A model generated the notes under the pieces. The model did no database searches, was not told the origin of the DNA, and saw nothing but the letters and a program-made list of their open reading frames with translations. A DNA stretch of 64,000 nt from Epiperipatus broadwayi (Eukaryota; Onychophora; Udeonychophora; Euonychophora; Peripatidae), in NCBI GenBank assembly GCA_028023455.1, contig JAQFVV010000186.1, positions 1,764,700-1,828,699 on the forward strand. Direction: 5' to 3'. Shown in pieces: positions 24,915-37,670 of the stretch. Both the position numbers and the translations under genes were made by a program. How positions within the stretch are numbered: the first letter of the stretch is position 1; the number at the start of each line of letters is the position of its first letter.

Positions 24915-25180
24915 AATCCAATTTATCCAAATCACTTCACACACGTTTTAGCAAAAACCTTTTATTATACATATATACACACATACACCTATGTTTTGAC
25001 TGTCCTGCAGTCTTCTTCAGAACTGAAAAAGCTACAGGATAGTCAAAGCATAGATGTATGTGTGTACATGTTCTGAAGAAGACTGCAGGGCTGTTGAAAC
25101 ATAGGTGTATGTGTATATATATAATAAAAGTTTTTTGCTAAAGTATTCAAAGTGATTTGAATAAATTGAATTTTAATTAC
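24915..25180. repeat. Inverted repeat with hammerhead-like hairpins
   Basis: The left arm (about 24917-25022) and right arm (about 25065-25176) are reverse complements: TTTTAGCAAAAACCTTTTAT on the left matches ATAATAAAAGTTTTTTGCTA on the right, and both contain CTGAAGAAGACTGCAGG (minus strand at 24999-25020, plus strand at 25073-25089). A third partial copy fills the centre. It is another head-to-head arrangement of the 3'-end type seen at 21.07 kb. Confidence 0.8.
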
Positions 25181-25189
25181 CATTGTTCT

Positions 25190-26090
25190 TCCCTAAAAAT
25201 AATTTTTTTTTGTTGCATTAAAATTTAATTTTTTAAATTAAAATCAGAGATAGATTAAATAAAATATTTGCACTAAAATAGACTCTTTTTTATATTTGAT
25301 TTTATATACTATGCAGCATTTTAAAATATAAAATATCACTACTTAATCTATGTTTAAGTCACTCCAGATTTTATTTTAAATAATTATATGTAAATTTTGT
25401 CTGTGTTTATTTTTTTCTTTCAAGCATTAAATATATGTGTGCACACACACTATGTTGCATACCATTAGACAAATTTCTCAATATATCATATCTATTATTC
25501 TTTTCCTAATTAGCATTAATGTAATACCTTTCTTTTATAATTAAGTTTACAATTGATTTATATAACATTAAATCTGCAAGTGGTAACTATTTCAATGAAC
25601 ATGGCTGAAAAAGGCAAGTAGAAAACTTTTTTAGAAAAGTTATAAGATTATAAAATTGGGTACATTAATACAGTTGTGTCTGCCCTTAGCCTTCAACAAA
25701 AAATCAACTGGCCTTGCCTGGAACTAATGCCCAGAATAAATGCCTAGATTGTAAATAGATGCTTCCACATACTCTCTCTTTCTCATTGTTTGATAAAAAC
25801 CTGGAAGGAAAGCCATGAAGCCATCGATAGACAATCAAAAAACCAATCAGTTGGAATCAAAACAAATGTAAAATACTTACAAATGAAAACCTGGGTGAAT
25901 ATACTTTTAAATAACGGTCTAGACACTTTATTTTAAATTAATAAACTTTAATAAAGGACTATGGTAAAATTTATCCTGATTAATCACTTCTATTTTTTTA
26001 TGTAAATTTTTGTATTATTGTTATTCTATATTATGTTAGATATGTCTGTGCATGAATAAATATTAATGTTTGCTTTAGTATTATTTGGTC

Positions 26091-26126
<36 letters not shown>

Positions 26127-26530
26127 GCTGCATCACCATTTATTTAAAGAGAACAGAGATGTGTTAAGTAAATGTGCTGGACCCTGGTTAAGAATATGAG
26201 CTAGCCTGGGATATGTCAAGTGCTGTATTATGTTTCTGTCATCCAAAGCATGCTGTCTATAACATATGGTTGGTGGAATCTGAGTTTGATCATCATGTTT
26301 TGGATGGCAGGATTTGAAACCAGCAGTCAACATGGACCATAGTCTGGAAATATGATCATGTTATGCCTTGCATAGCCAATATGGCATGGGTATCATTGAT
26401 GGCTATGCTATCATTGGTATTCTCCCCTCTGCATGAAGGTTGCTCCATTTTGATTCCAAAAGACATTAAAGCTATATGTTAAAAGATATTTAAAACCACA
26501 AAGAATAAGCAAACTTCAATGGGCCCAGTT
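25190..26530. other. Gene-free; contains (TC)n
   Basis: No gene recognised. A (TC)16-type run lies at 26092-26123. The piece from 26130 to 26470 is clearly less AT-rich and contains no CG. Its 66-codon minus frame has no recognised family, and it looks like an old unidentified repeat. Confidence 0.5.
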
Positions 26531-26539
26531 CAATATATA

Positions 26540-28460
26540 TATATATATTATAACGGGACAGCCTATTTGATAGCCTTAGTTGAGGCATCAAATATAACGG
26601 AACGGCATTTAATCATCCCAGTTGATGTATTAATTGTAATATAATCAATTATATTTAATGTTTAGAAATCATTAACTTAATGCTTCATAGTTAGGTTCGC
26701 CAAATATAACAGAATGGATTATATTTAAAATCTAAGTTGGTCTTGTTAAATATAAAGAGATGATTAAATTCCTTAGAAAGAGGATACGCATTTCACTACA
26801 ATCGGACTTTGGGTCTTCAAGTAGAATGCTAGAAATGAATCGATGAAATACCAAGTCCATGATTATATATACCTCTATTATGCTAGCTCATTAATCTTTA
26901 AATAAGTTTAAATACAATTTAGACCAGGACATCCATCTTTCATCCCTCTTTCAGTCACCATTATGCCACGATATTTAAACTCACGGAGAATTTGCAATCA
27001 GCTCTTTTCAGGAATAATTTCAAAAAACAAGTTATTTCATATGCCTCTATATAAGCATTAATTATAACTATTATTCATATGACACTTATAATACTAGCAT
27101 ATATATAATATAATTCAATAATGATTAGACAAAGAGATCACGTTAACAAATCAATATTTAATAAACAATAAAAATATAATAGAATAGATAATAAAATATT
27201 AATAAATAAATACGGATGAATTTTATCATTTTAAAAGAATATTAATAAATGATATTTTTTTATTTAATACCCTATGATAAAACTCAATACTATAATAAAC
27301 TTTCAAAAATTAAAGAAAATAGCTTAAATTAACAGATATATAAAAACAGTATCTGGGTTCAAAAATTAATAATTTATGTAACTTATTAATTTATTTACCG
27401 TTCTTATTTATATGCTTCACAATTACCCATATATAAGTATTATTTGCTATTGTATAACTTATATATTATATGTATTTTTAATAAATAAAAATACATTAAA
27501 CGTTTACAATATTACGTAGTAAACACAATACAATCCTGTTTAAGATATCTGTCAAATAATAACTATTTTTTATATCCCTCTTCTAATTTAATGAATTATG
27601 TTAAGCTTTCAATTAATTATATTTAATAATAAATATAATTTTCCTTTTAAGATATATATGATGCGATGCCAAATTTGAAATAAAAATAATAATAATAATA
27701 ATAATAAACATATTAAAATAATATAAGCATTATTATAATATATGTAAATAAATAGTAAAGGAAACTTAGTTATAAGTGAGTTGAGAGTAGATATTGAAGT
27801 CTATAGTTCATCATCCCAATGAAGATCTCTTACGAAGCATATCACCAATCCATTTGTACAATGATGATTCCATTTATCCTTAAACGATAAACTGTTAATA
27901 ACATCCAATGACCGGATTAATGTGAAATAAAATAAATATTCTTCGAATGTAGATGTTCTTAATCTTCATTTCTCTATTATCACTAGACGTTCTATATATT
28001 CAATATTTCAAAATATTTTAAAATAGCATGCAAGGTTGGTTTCGAAACCTTTTACGATATAATGAGTGTACTACTCAGTGCACATTGTTTTATCCTTAAT
28101 ATATATAATTATCTTAAATTTATATATATCCGAAGAATAATGGAAGAGTTAAAACAACGTAGTTTCAAAACTTAAACAGACGTTCTTTTCCTTTATATTG
28201 CTATTCCTTTAAGATTAAGTAGAAAATTAAATATATTTTCCTTGCAGACTTTGAATCCACAAATTATTTTAATTTAAAAAAGTTAATATTTAAATTCCAA
28301 TCGCTAAATAGTAGTATTGATAGAAGAAAAATGATATTTTTAAAGAGAAAAGATTTTCTTTTTCTTTCGTTTTTTTTTTATTTTCCAGAGCACGAACGAA
28401 TCTGCTCGTGTGTTATATAAGTTCATGTTTAATTCAACTATCAATTGTTCCACTGACATT
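26540..28460. other. CpG-retaining unique-looking segment
   Basis: By my manual count this 1.9-kb stretch has about 30 CG dinucleotides, close to what its base composition predicts, while most flanking DNA has almost none. No ORF or repeat family is seen. Four imperfect copies of AAATATAACGGAA-like text occur at about 26549, 26595, 26706 and 26750. It could be an unmethylated regulatory region, constrained non-coding DNA, an unannotated non-coding RNA, or a recent acquisition. Confidence 0.5.
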
Positions 28461-28469
28461 AAGATTTAA

Positions 28470-29244
28470 TAATAAAATAAAAAAATATATAAGTATTTAT
28501 TCTTAACTTCAAATCTGGCATTTTACTCAAAAGCTTAAGGTATATATTATTTAAAACTTAAATGTATATATAAATAGTACATATATGTTACATAATAAAA
28601 TAGTCAAATAAAAATTTATATTTATAAATAATTTCACAAGAGATAAAACACGCTAGACTAATAATAACAACTGTAAGTTACTATTATAATATATATATAT
28701 ATATGTACATTGAAGAAAATAATGAACTATTATTGTTTGATTATTAACTCATTTAAATATTGTTATATATATATTATTCTTTAAACAATTTAAATATATC
28801 AATTCATCAATAACAAACTTCTGCCAATTTTGACATCACCATTGAATGATGTATGATGTTGAGAAATTAATTCATGCATTCACAATAATAATAATCATGT
28901 AATAATAACGGATCCAGTGACAGGAACATATGGAATGGACATTATAAATTTGTTTTGATTAGTTTCTTTAAGATCTCAAAGTGAATTGAAAAAGATTTTT
29001 TTATTCCTTTAATTTTCTTTGGAAGCTTTTATTACTTTGTTTTATATACAAAGTTTTATTTTACAGAATTTATTATTTTTATAATGATATTTATGTACTT
29101 ATTGTTTCTTTTTTTTTTTTTTTACTTATATACAAATTTAAGTTTCTATTATCATGTTGTACAATTTATATTTAATGGTTTAATTAAGAGATATGAATAT
29201 GAGTAAGCTTTATTTTTTATGTTAACCATGAATACTTATACCAA
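28470..29244. other. Gene-free AT-rich DNA
   Basis: TA and AAT-rich sequence with no recognised gene or repeat. Confidence 0.6.
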
Positions 29245-29258
29245 TAAGAATGCATCTA

Positions 29259-29468
29259 AACATCACATGATCACCATCTCTTATGCCAGCACATAACTGT
29301 TATTAAACAGGCAAACTCTCCATACAGTAGTGCCACCCTGTGCCAACCAGAGTAATCAATGGATGCCAGAAGGCACTAGATGGGGATTTTATGCACAAGC
29401 CTTCTGCCATCCATTGATTACTCTGGTTGGCACAGGATGGCACTACTGTATGGAGAGTTTTGCCTGTT
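29259..29468 (+). mobile_element. HP copy, short hairpin form, with TSD
   Basis: Starts AACATCACATGATCACCATC and ends GGAGAGTTTTGCCTGTTT. From 29314 to 29468 it is almost one perfect hairpin (TCCATACAGTAGTGCCACCC pairing with its complement near 29430-29455) with the fold near 29370-29390. TAAGAATGCATCTA is present exactly at 29245-29258 and 29469-29482, a 14-bp target-site duplication. The absence of a poly(A) tail and the length of the duplication argue for a retroposition route that is not classic L1-type, and against a cut-and-paste TA element. Confidence 0.85.
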
Positions 29469-29484
29469 TAAGAATGCATCTATA

Positions 29485-31942
29485 AACATAGCTAGAAAAT
29501 TATATTATGATCTTTTCCATGTCTAAATTTTATATAGACTTTTGTTTTGCTAATTATAGTACCTATTATATTTTCATATAAATTAACACTACTTCTATTT
29601 TCATTATTGTAGTTATAAAATATTTTAAATTACTCAGATAAGTTTCGTAGTGTCTCTAATATAAAAAAAATGCATTCATTTTCTTTTTTTACACATTCAA
29701 CTGATTTTACAATGTTTTATTGATTATCATAGTTTTAATTGTACTTTTGCTGAAAAATTTGTTAAAGAAACATTTTTTTATCAAGTTATATAACTATGGA
29801 CTTTAGACCTTTTTCTTTAATCATTCTTTGTTTTATAAAAGAATGATGTTAAATTCTATCTATTATTTTCATCTTTAGATATTCTATTTATTATTTATGT
29901 TTATTTACAGTAGTATTGTTTTTCAATAAGATTTATTTCTAATCTTTCTGGTTTTGTTAAACTACAGATAGCAAAATTTATATGCCATTTGTATAATTTA
30001 GCATCTATTGTCTTGATAGTATATCTATATGAGGAATCATTGAACTTTCTATAAAAATAAATTCAGAGATATATTTATATAGATTAATGATAAGATTTAT
30101 TCATTGTTATACTGTTAAGATAACATTACTTTATTTTTAAAATTTATCTAAATAATGATTTTAATTGTTACATCATTATCACATTATTAAATTGTAAAAA
30201 AAAATATTATCAAATTTTAAATCGTAATACATTTCAATTAAAATAGTAAAATACATTTTAAATGGTTGTAAAATTACTCTTATTTCAAATAATCAATTGC
30301 ATTAGCAGTAATTTTAATTAATAAAATTAAAATAATAAAAAATATGCAATTTGATTCATATAATAAATTTATTTTCTTTTTTTTTAAGTAAATAAGTAAC
30401 TCAGACGTTTTAAATTTAAATATGAACTTTAAATCCTAATTTGTAATTTCTAAATGTAATTTGTCTAGAAATTAGCTTGTAATGACGTATTACTTGAATT
30501 AAAAAAAGGAAAGGAATAAATATAACTCCCTGTAAGCAAATTGTAAACTAGTATGTAAAGATTCTCAGATCTTGTTTAATAATGATTAGTTTCTAGTGTA
30601 TATTTTTGAAAAATAATATATAAGAAAAGAAAATATATTAAAAATAGCAAATTATTGTAAAGTAAGATCTATATATAACAATCGTATTCTTTTTCTATCT
30701 GGACTTTCAGTAAAAAAACATATAAGGGTTAAAATTTTCTTTTAGCTTTGATTTTACCAAAAAAATTATTTTTTTTTTTAAATGGACCTTTGCAGAATTT
30801 TTAGATAATGACATGTCAGATAAGTATTTTTTGCAATAATAATAATATGAGTGGTATCTTTATCAAATGTCAGAATCCTTATAGATAAAACTATAATTAG
30901 CTTTGGATTTAATTTTAAGAAACTATATATGCAATTATAGATACATATATTTGCTGTGCATAAATGAATAACAGATGAACATATTAAAGTTTGGTGAATA
31001 TATTAATTATTGAGTACAACAATTTAATCAGTTATATACCAAAACAAACTATCACATGACTCTAGAATATAATTATGTGGAGTGGATTACCTCACTTTAT
31101 ATACTATTAAAATTGACTTTTTATAATACAGTGAAGCCACAGAGTATGCTATATCTAATTATATATCTTTAATTTTACACTAATCAAAGAGAAATGTAAA
31201 TAAACAAACAAAAATGTAAATAAATAAAAAACATCAAAATCTGGAAATTTTACAATATTCAGTAGCCATTTTTCCTTATCAGAGCACCATACACTATCAT
31301 GTTTTTTAAAAAAGTAAAATTTGTCAATAAATTTTATAATAATCCAGTAGCCATTTTTTGATCTTGGAATTATATATATTAATAAAATTTCTTTGCTTTA
31401 CATTGGAAGCACATATATTTTATTCTTTCTTTATTATTCTTTCTGAATTTGATGTTCATAACAACATATTTCCTATGAATAATTGTTAAAAGTTTTACAA
31501 AATTTTAAAATAAATGTAAAGTTAATACTGCTTTAAAATCATTAAAATAATTAGAGAGATCATAATTTCATGATAGAGAGACTAGCCTACTACGTTTCTA
31601 TAAATTGAAAAAAAAAAAAGAATATCATCTAGAACATATTTAATAATGACAACAGACAGTCATTTCACTATTTTCTTTATTATAAAAATATGCTAGTTAG
31701 TTTTTTTATTCTTATAGTATCACTCAATGCATGAGTGAACACCCACTCTGTAAAATATATATAAATGTGACCTCTCATTTTATTAATAAATATATTAAAA
31801 TTTAGTTTATATATGCATAGTATACATATAAAAAGCATCTGTGTCATATATATATATTGAAGCAGATGATCTGATGCTCAGATCCTGCTTCACAGCCCAC
31901 ATCCAATCTCCTACCATCTAACTATGTTCAAACCCATCCTTA

Positions 31943-31978
<36 letters not shown>

Positions 31979-32235
31979 TACATGTATTTCTTTTGCTTTA
32001 GTATTTTACATAAATAACGTGGATATTTATATATCTTAATATAAAAACACTTAATAAATAAATATTTAATACCATTTTCATGTGTATATGTGCGTAAATG
32101 ATAAATCTATATATATTTCAGTGTAGGAGATTGCTAATAAATCATTAAAATTATGTTATATATAAATTGTATTTAAAATCATATATGAAACTCATTATTT
32201 TCTATATTTAATTTAGCAGTCAGAAATGATGCAAT
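29485..32235. other. Gene-free AT-rich DNA with TA runs
   Basis: No coding sequence. (TA)n runs at about 31847-31858 and 31946-31976. A short higher-complexity piece (31860-31945) between two TA runs has no match I recognise. Confidence 0.65.
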
Positions 32236-32239
32236 TCTT

Positions 32240-34800
32240 TTAAAAAGCCTCTCGAAAACAATTACCCAGAAAAGCCCTTAGTTAAAAGTAAAAGATTACA
32301 ATTTTGTAATAATAAAATAAACCCATTAGTGGAAATTTTGTCCATGCCAGCTTGTTTTAAAATCATAAGACTTATTTTAAAACAATCGTTCGAGAAACTG
32401 ATAACAGAATTGCATTGTTTCAAAAGTCTTACCAGATAAGAAAGTATCCGGTCAGCCGATTCTAGATGTACGTTAAGTGCTTAAACCGCCTCAGGTCCAG
32501 CAGTAGTTGCTATGTGACAGCACCAAAATAGAAGTATAAATACTGCTGGATTTGAATCCAAAAAGAGGAGAGACAACCAAAGTATGATGATGCCAAACCA
32601 AATCCACATCAATTTTAATTTTCATTCAATGTGCCATGAGTAGGGGAAATTTCACCTTCCCCTCCATTCCAATATGCTTTTCCCATAGCGAAGCTCTGGA
32701 TCCCATACTGATGAACTCTAAATGCCTGCCGATAAAGTAAATGCTGCCTATCATGTCATATATTTAAACCCTAGATCTAGTGAACTAATGATGATGAACA
32801 TTATGCTTATCAAAGACTGCTATTCCAGATATCAAGGTAAAAGAACTTTAGCCACTCTTGATTATCCAATTCCACTTTCTTTATAATCCTGATGCTCTGT
32901 TCTGATACTAAATTTAAATGTTTTCATATTATGTAACTTTCTATAACTGATCCTCATTAAGCCTCTTTTAATATGTTTTCTTTCTTTATTTCCATGCGGC
33001 AAATAATTCTAATTTAATATATTTATGTATTTATGTTTTCTTTAAAATGCCAATAATAATTTCCAAAATCGCTAACACATATTTTATTTCTATTTTTCCT
33101 ACCCTTTACTTACGGGGTAATTAAGAACGTAAATTAATTAAAAACAAGTCTTATTCATTTGTGCAGATGTTTGCGATTTTGGAAAATAAAGTCATTAAAT
33201 TATAAAAATTTACTATAGAAAACAGATCAACATCTGTTTTCCTAAAATGTTTATTTTTTCTTTCTAAATAATAATGCGCTATTTTAACTTTAATGTATCT
33301 TATATATATATAAAATCTATATTTTATCCCAACTATTACCACCATCCCAGTTATTTATGTATCAATTTTATTTACTTTCAAAAAGCATTTATTAACCAAG
33401 ATTGATATTTATGAAGTGTGTGGGGAGTTATGAATAACTTAAAGTAAAAGGGAGGGGACTCTTTATATCTTAAAATTATATATGTTTAGTTAAATCTATC
33501 ATCCATGCCTGTTTAGTAATTAATTTACACTATTACGCAGGGTATTCTATAATTTATGGGTATTAAATAAGTAAGATAGTCTATAAAGCTATTTATGCTT
33601 CATTATTCTCAAGCATTGCATGCATACAGGCTATTTTGTTTATATATATTTGTGCTTCTCTCTTATATGGAGGTATTCGCTAAGTCGAGCCCCATTGTCA
33701 TTCTCCATGTCCTTGAACCAGGCTGTAAAACCACCCTGGGGACATATTTGTTTGTACATGTGTGCTTTATATGGGAATCGCTCTGGAAAAACCAGCCCAA
33801 TAAATGCATTGCTGACCACTTTTCATTCCTAAACCGATCCTGCCAACATTTGCAGAGTAAATCGGTAATCCTCGTTCAATAAACTTCATGAAGCACACTC
33901 CAGGATCCATAATTGGACCACCCAAGCCTGCTGCCATGCACATACCACCTTTCATGATATTTCTAGTAAACCCATGAACATCCATAAGCTGTAATGATGT
34001 GACTTTGCTAAAACAGACATCTATGCCCATTATTTAATATTCGTGTCATTGCGACAAACTTATTATTAATATAAATATTCATTAGCTGTCCCACACATCT
34101 GCCACTTTATAAACCAATTTAATAATTACATTCTATAAAAATGTAATATTTGCTTGTTCAACTATTCTTTTTCAAATCGGTTAAATGCTATTTTCGTTTC
34201 TCTGGGGGTGGAATAGTATGTTAAAAACACGTTTCCCATAGCGCTAATTCTGTAAGGTATTTATTATTGGCATAGCCACAAATCTTAGCACAGTTATGAT
34301 AAAATCTGAATTCTATTATATAATATTTATGAGGCTAGTGTCTGACAAACAATCAGACCTATTTATTTATGTTATTAATATAATAAATCTTAAAATATAT
34401 ATATCAACTTTCGAATCATTGCTTTCTTTTATTTAAGTTATTATTAATTTATCAGTTATGCTCATAATGACTAGATGATCTCCGCTAAAATACATAATTA
34501 ATATGCAAGGTCATGAGCCTTCATTGCTCCTAAAGTATGGTTCATTTTTAAGTTAGTCTATCATTAAAGTTAGCTTAGAGTCTTTTTGTGTCTCCGATGA
34601 GCGATGCCAGCGGAGAGAAGTAAAATTAGATCGATATCATCAGGATTGTTGCTCATAATGTTATAGATCTGGGAAATAGGGCAGAATTCATGAGTGTTCC
34701 TGACTTATGTATCTTGCGCACGATTGGATTTGAGGTACTTTTGCCTAGATACTAGATCTTGTTATGTGAACATACAAATTCGACTGGTACAATATATATA
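32240..34800. other. CpG-retaining, higher-complexity segment
   Basis: By hand I count roughly 35-40 CG dinucleotides in 2.6 kb, again near the level expected from composition, against strong depletion elsewhere. Pieces at 32450-32900, 33640-34030 and 34560-34790 are less AT-rich and free of recognised repeats. Could be constrained regulatory DNA, a decayed gene, or foreign DNA. A minus-strand frame at 33767-34030 is described separately. Confidence 0.5.
33767..34030 (-). other. Unrecognised 87-codon open frame
   Basis: The peptide (MGIDVCFSKVTSLQLMDVHG and onward, with MCMAAGLGGPIMDPG near the middle) has an amino-acid mix closer to real protein than the lysine/asparagine/isoleucine-rich shadows elsewhere: many glycines, few lysines and no low complexity. 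I recognise no family. The same DNA is open on the plus strand in two frames, so openness may just reflect local composition. No splice pattern or start context can be confirmed. It may be one exon, a fossil, or chance. Confidence 0.25.
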
Positions 34801-34924
34801 TATATTAAAAAGTACTGTATACTTGCAATTCAATAAATAATGTTTTTTTTTATTCTAATCAATGTTTATCAACAAATGTGAGCTATAAATATTATTTATC
34901 CATAGCGTACAAGGTAGTTGATTA

Positions 34925-35245
34925 TAAATGAATAGTTGAAATCTCAAACTGGATTCCACAATATTGTAAAAAACCTAACAAGAGACCAAATGTGAGCTGT
35001 ATTGATAAAAATAAGGAAGTTTACTGAGGTAATATGGAGAACAGAGACTAGAGATCTGGGAATATGCATTGAACTTAGAGAGATCTTCATCCTGCACTGA
35101 ATTGATAATGATTGAAAATGATGATGATGATGGTGATGATGTAAATACAGAAGACAGGCTAGAGATCTGAGAAAATAGATTGAACTTGGAGAGATATTTA
35201 TCCTGTAGTGGATTGATAATTGTTGAAAATGATGATGATGATATA
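34925..35245 (+). mobile_element. RTE-like 3' end, tandem duplicated
   Basis: In-frame remnants of WIPQYCKKPNKRPNVSC correspond to the NWIPRDCRRSRKRLYVRW tail of the RTE-like copy at 46.74 kb. Then 'gaacttggagagat...atcctg.a.tggattgataat' plus a GATGAT tract occurs twice (35060-35140 and 35175-35243), so the 3' end is tandemly repeated. The closing GAT repeat is typical of the 3' termini of this type of element. The open frames on the opposite strand in this region are shadows of the same repeats. Confidence 0.75.
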
Positions 35246-35249
35246 TATT

Positions 35250-37665
35250 GTAAAAAGTCAATTATGAGTTCAAAACTATGAACCATAACTTTATTAATCA
35301 TTAAAATTACATTATAGTATTTTTGATTATTTATACACAATACAAATTGTATAAACTCATATTTAATTGATATTTAATTTACTATTCAATTAAGAACATC
35401 TAAATACCAATTTACTGATCAATATTTGAATGAATAAGTACATTGGATATGAATCAACTACTTAAAAAAATCCAATAATAATGGAAAAAGCTCCAGCTAT
35501 CTAAAAACATTTCTAAACTTTAGTTCAGATTTGCTTGCAAGTAACAGGATAATGCACTAATGACCATGAAGTTTTTAATGAGTAATAGTAACCATGAATT
35601 ATGCATCTATAAGTGTGTGATATTTACAGTTATTGAAAGAGATATCACATTAAAATCATGTTTTATATTTATAGATAATGTATGGATATTATCTAATTCT
35701 CATTAAATAATCAATCTAACATTATGGATAAATAAATTATTTTGGATATTTGACCATTATAGTTATTTATTTCCCATTTATTAAATACTATTGGATTACC
35801 AATTTATGGATCTATTTTTAAAAAGCCTCTTAACTTGTTCAAAAAAGCTTCACATGTCTGATAGACATCTTCATTAATCAAAACAATAGAAACAATTGAC
35901 AGAATCAGCCCTAAGCACTAATCACAAGTAACATATTCATGAAAGATATTGATACAATTGAGCATATATCAGTCATCATCCAATGTCAATGTGCGTAACA
36001 CATAAGTACACATTTCTGCAGCAATTCTCAAGTAGTTATCAGTTAATAGCAAAGCATAAGTAGAAAAAGTTACACATGGATTGCTGTGAATATTTTAGAA
36101 TTAATAATAAAAGTATAAATATATTATATGTATTATGACAATAGAAATGTTAATTAGGTTGTTCCATAGCTAACATATCATTTAAGAAATAACTGTTTTG
36201 CTATAGTCAGAATAAATCTAGTTTTACAGTATAATTTAAAGTGAAAGACTGATAGATGACATATAAAAATTTAAAATAAGTTTCTGATTTAGAAATAAAG
36301 TTTTTTATTCAGAAGTTGTACATATAAATTACTACAGTATTTTTTAATTCAAGAGATATATTTGATGATTTTAGGTAGGACAGATCAATGTTTTGAAATA
36401 TGCACCTAAAAACATTCAGTCTCACTATCATAAACTATCCACTAAAAGCAGATTTCAAACCCACAGTAAAACAAGATTAGTTTTATGCTGTAATGCTATC
36501 TACCTTAAGCTTGAATAATTAGTGGTCACTAGCTGTATTTAAACTCTATTTCTATGGGTTTTATCTTTTTGCCTTTATCATTGAAACTTTGGATGTAAAG
36601 TTAGAATAAATCAAATCGTCGAGCTGTATAGTTTACACTTAATATTGTTTTAAACTTTATGTAAAATTTATTTCTAGATGTTACCTTGTCTAAATAATTC
36701 CTTTATAATTTTTGAACCCTTATTTATTCCTTATTTTCATGTTATTGTTTTACAAAAACTAATCACTATTTATCTCTATAGTTTTTACCCCGAATCTATA
36801 ATCTTTTATAATGTTATCAATGCTTTCTTATCCCATTATAGTGTTATAATTTCTTATTATCATTATATAATTACTTTTGTATTCTCTTAATTTGTTGTAC
36901 ATGATGTTTACCTCCAAAATTAAGATGGTGGAATAAATTAATGTTAAGAGAGAATAAAGTTCCACTGAAAATGATCACTTGGTTATAGTTTATGGAAAGT
37001 AGCATCTAACCTATCTTTGGCCAGAGAATTTAATATACATACGATTTTTTATATAGTTATGGCGATTATTGTATTAATTTTAATTTAACCAAATTTCAAA
37101 AAAAAGTGAAACTATTATTTTCTTGTTTTTTAATTGTAACAATAGATTTAATTGTAGCTTATAGCACGTTTTTTTTTTAATTTGTTACGTTTCAATTTAC
37201 TGAAGAATTGTTTTGTTTTTTTTTTATAATAATTTTTGTTATACTAACATTGATTTACTTTTAACTGTGGTAATTAAGTTAAGAAAATGTTTTGTTTTGC
37301 ATTTTATTTTTAAGATCGCATGTTAATTGTTTTAAATTAAGAGATAATTTTGTTAAATATATATAGTTTTTAAGTTTGTTTTATTGAAATATCTATTTAG
37401 AGTTTTTTAAGTCGATATTTAAGTTTACTCTTTTTTTTTTTATCTTAATTTTTAAATATATATATATATTACATATGTTTTCCACCGCTTTTCCAACATT
37501 GTTTTAAATACATTATAATTAATAACATTAAATGAATAAATCATTTTATTTACATTTAAATGGTTAAATTTTGAAATTAAATGCATTACTGCAGAATTTA
37601 AATATATATATATTTAAAAACGTATTTAAATTCAATTTGTTAAAAGTTTTTATTTTTTCATTTAT
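35250..37665. other. Gene-free AT-rich DNA
   Basis: No recognised coding region. The 70-codon frame at 36678 is hydrophobic but has no family signature and lies in AT-rich DNA. Confidence 0.6.
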
Positions 37666-37670
37666 TATAT

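Noticed and set aside
26130-26470. Old gene exon
   Set aside because: Less AT-rich but without CG, with only a short minus frame and no recognisable family; more likely an old repeat.
29245-29482. Helitron-type element
   Set aside because: Helitrons make no target-site duplication and end in CTRR; this has an exact 14-bp duplication.
33595-33882. Plus-strand 95- and 70-codon frames overlapping the minus 87-codon frame
   Set aside because: Three overlapping frames in one less AT-rich piece; no family match for either plus frame and a hydrophobic, cysteine-scattered composition typical of chance.
34944-35340. Histidine- and serine-rich minus frames
   Set aside because: The His/Ser runs are the reverse of GATGAT tail repeats of an RTE-like 3' end.
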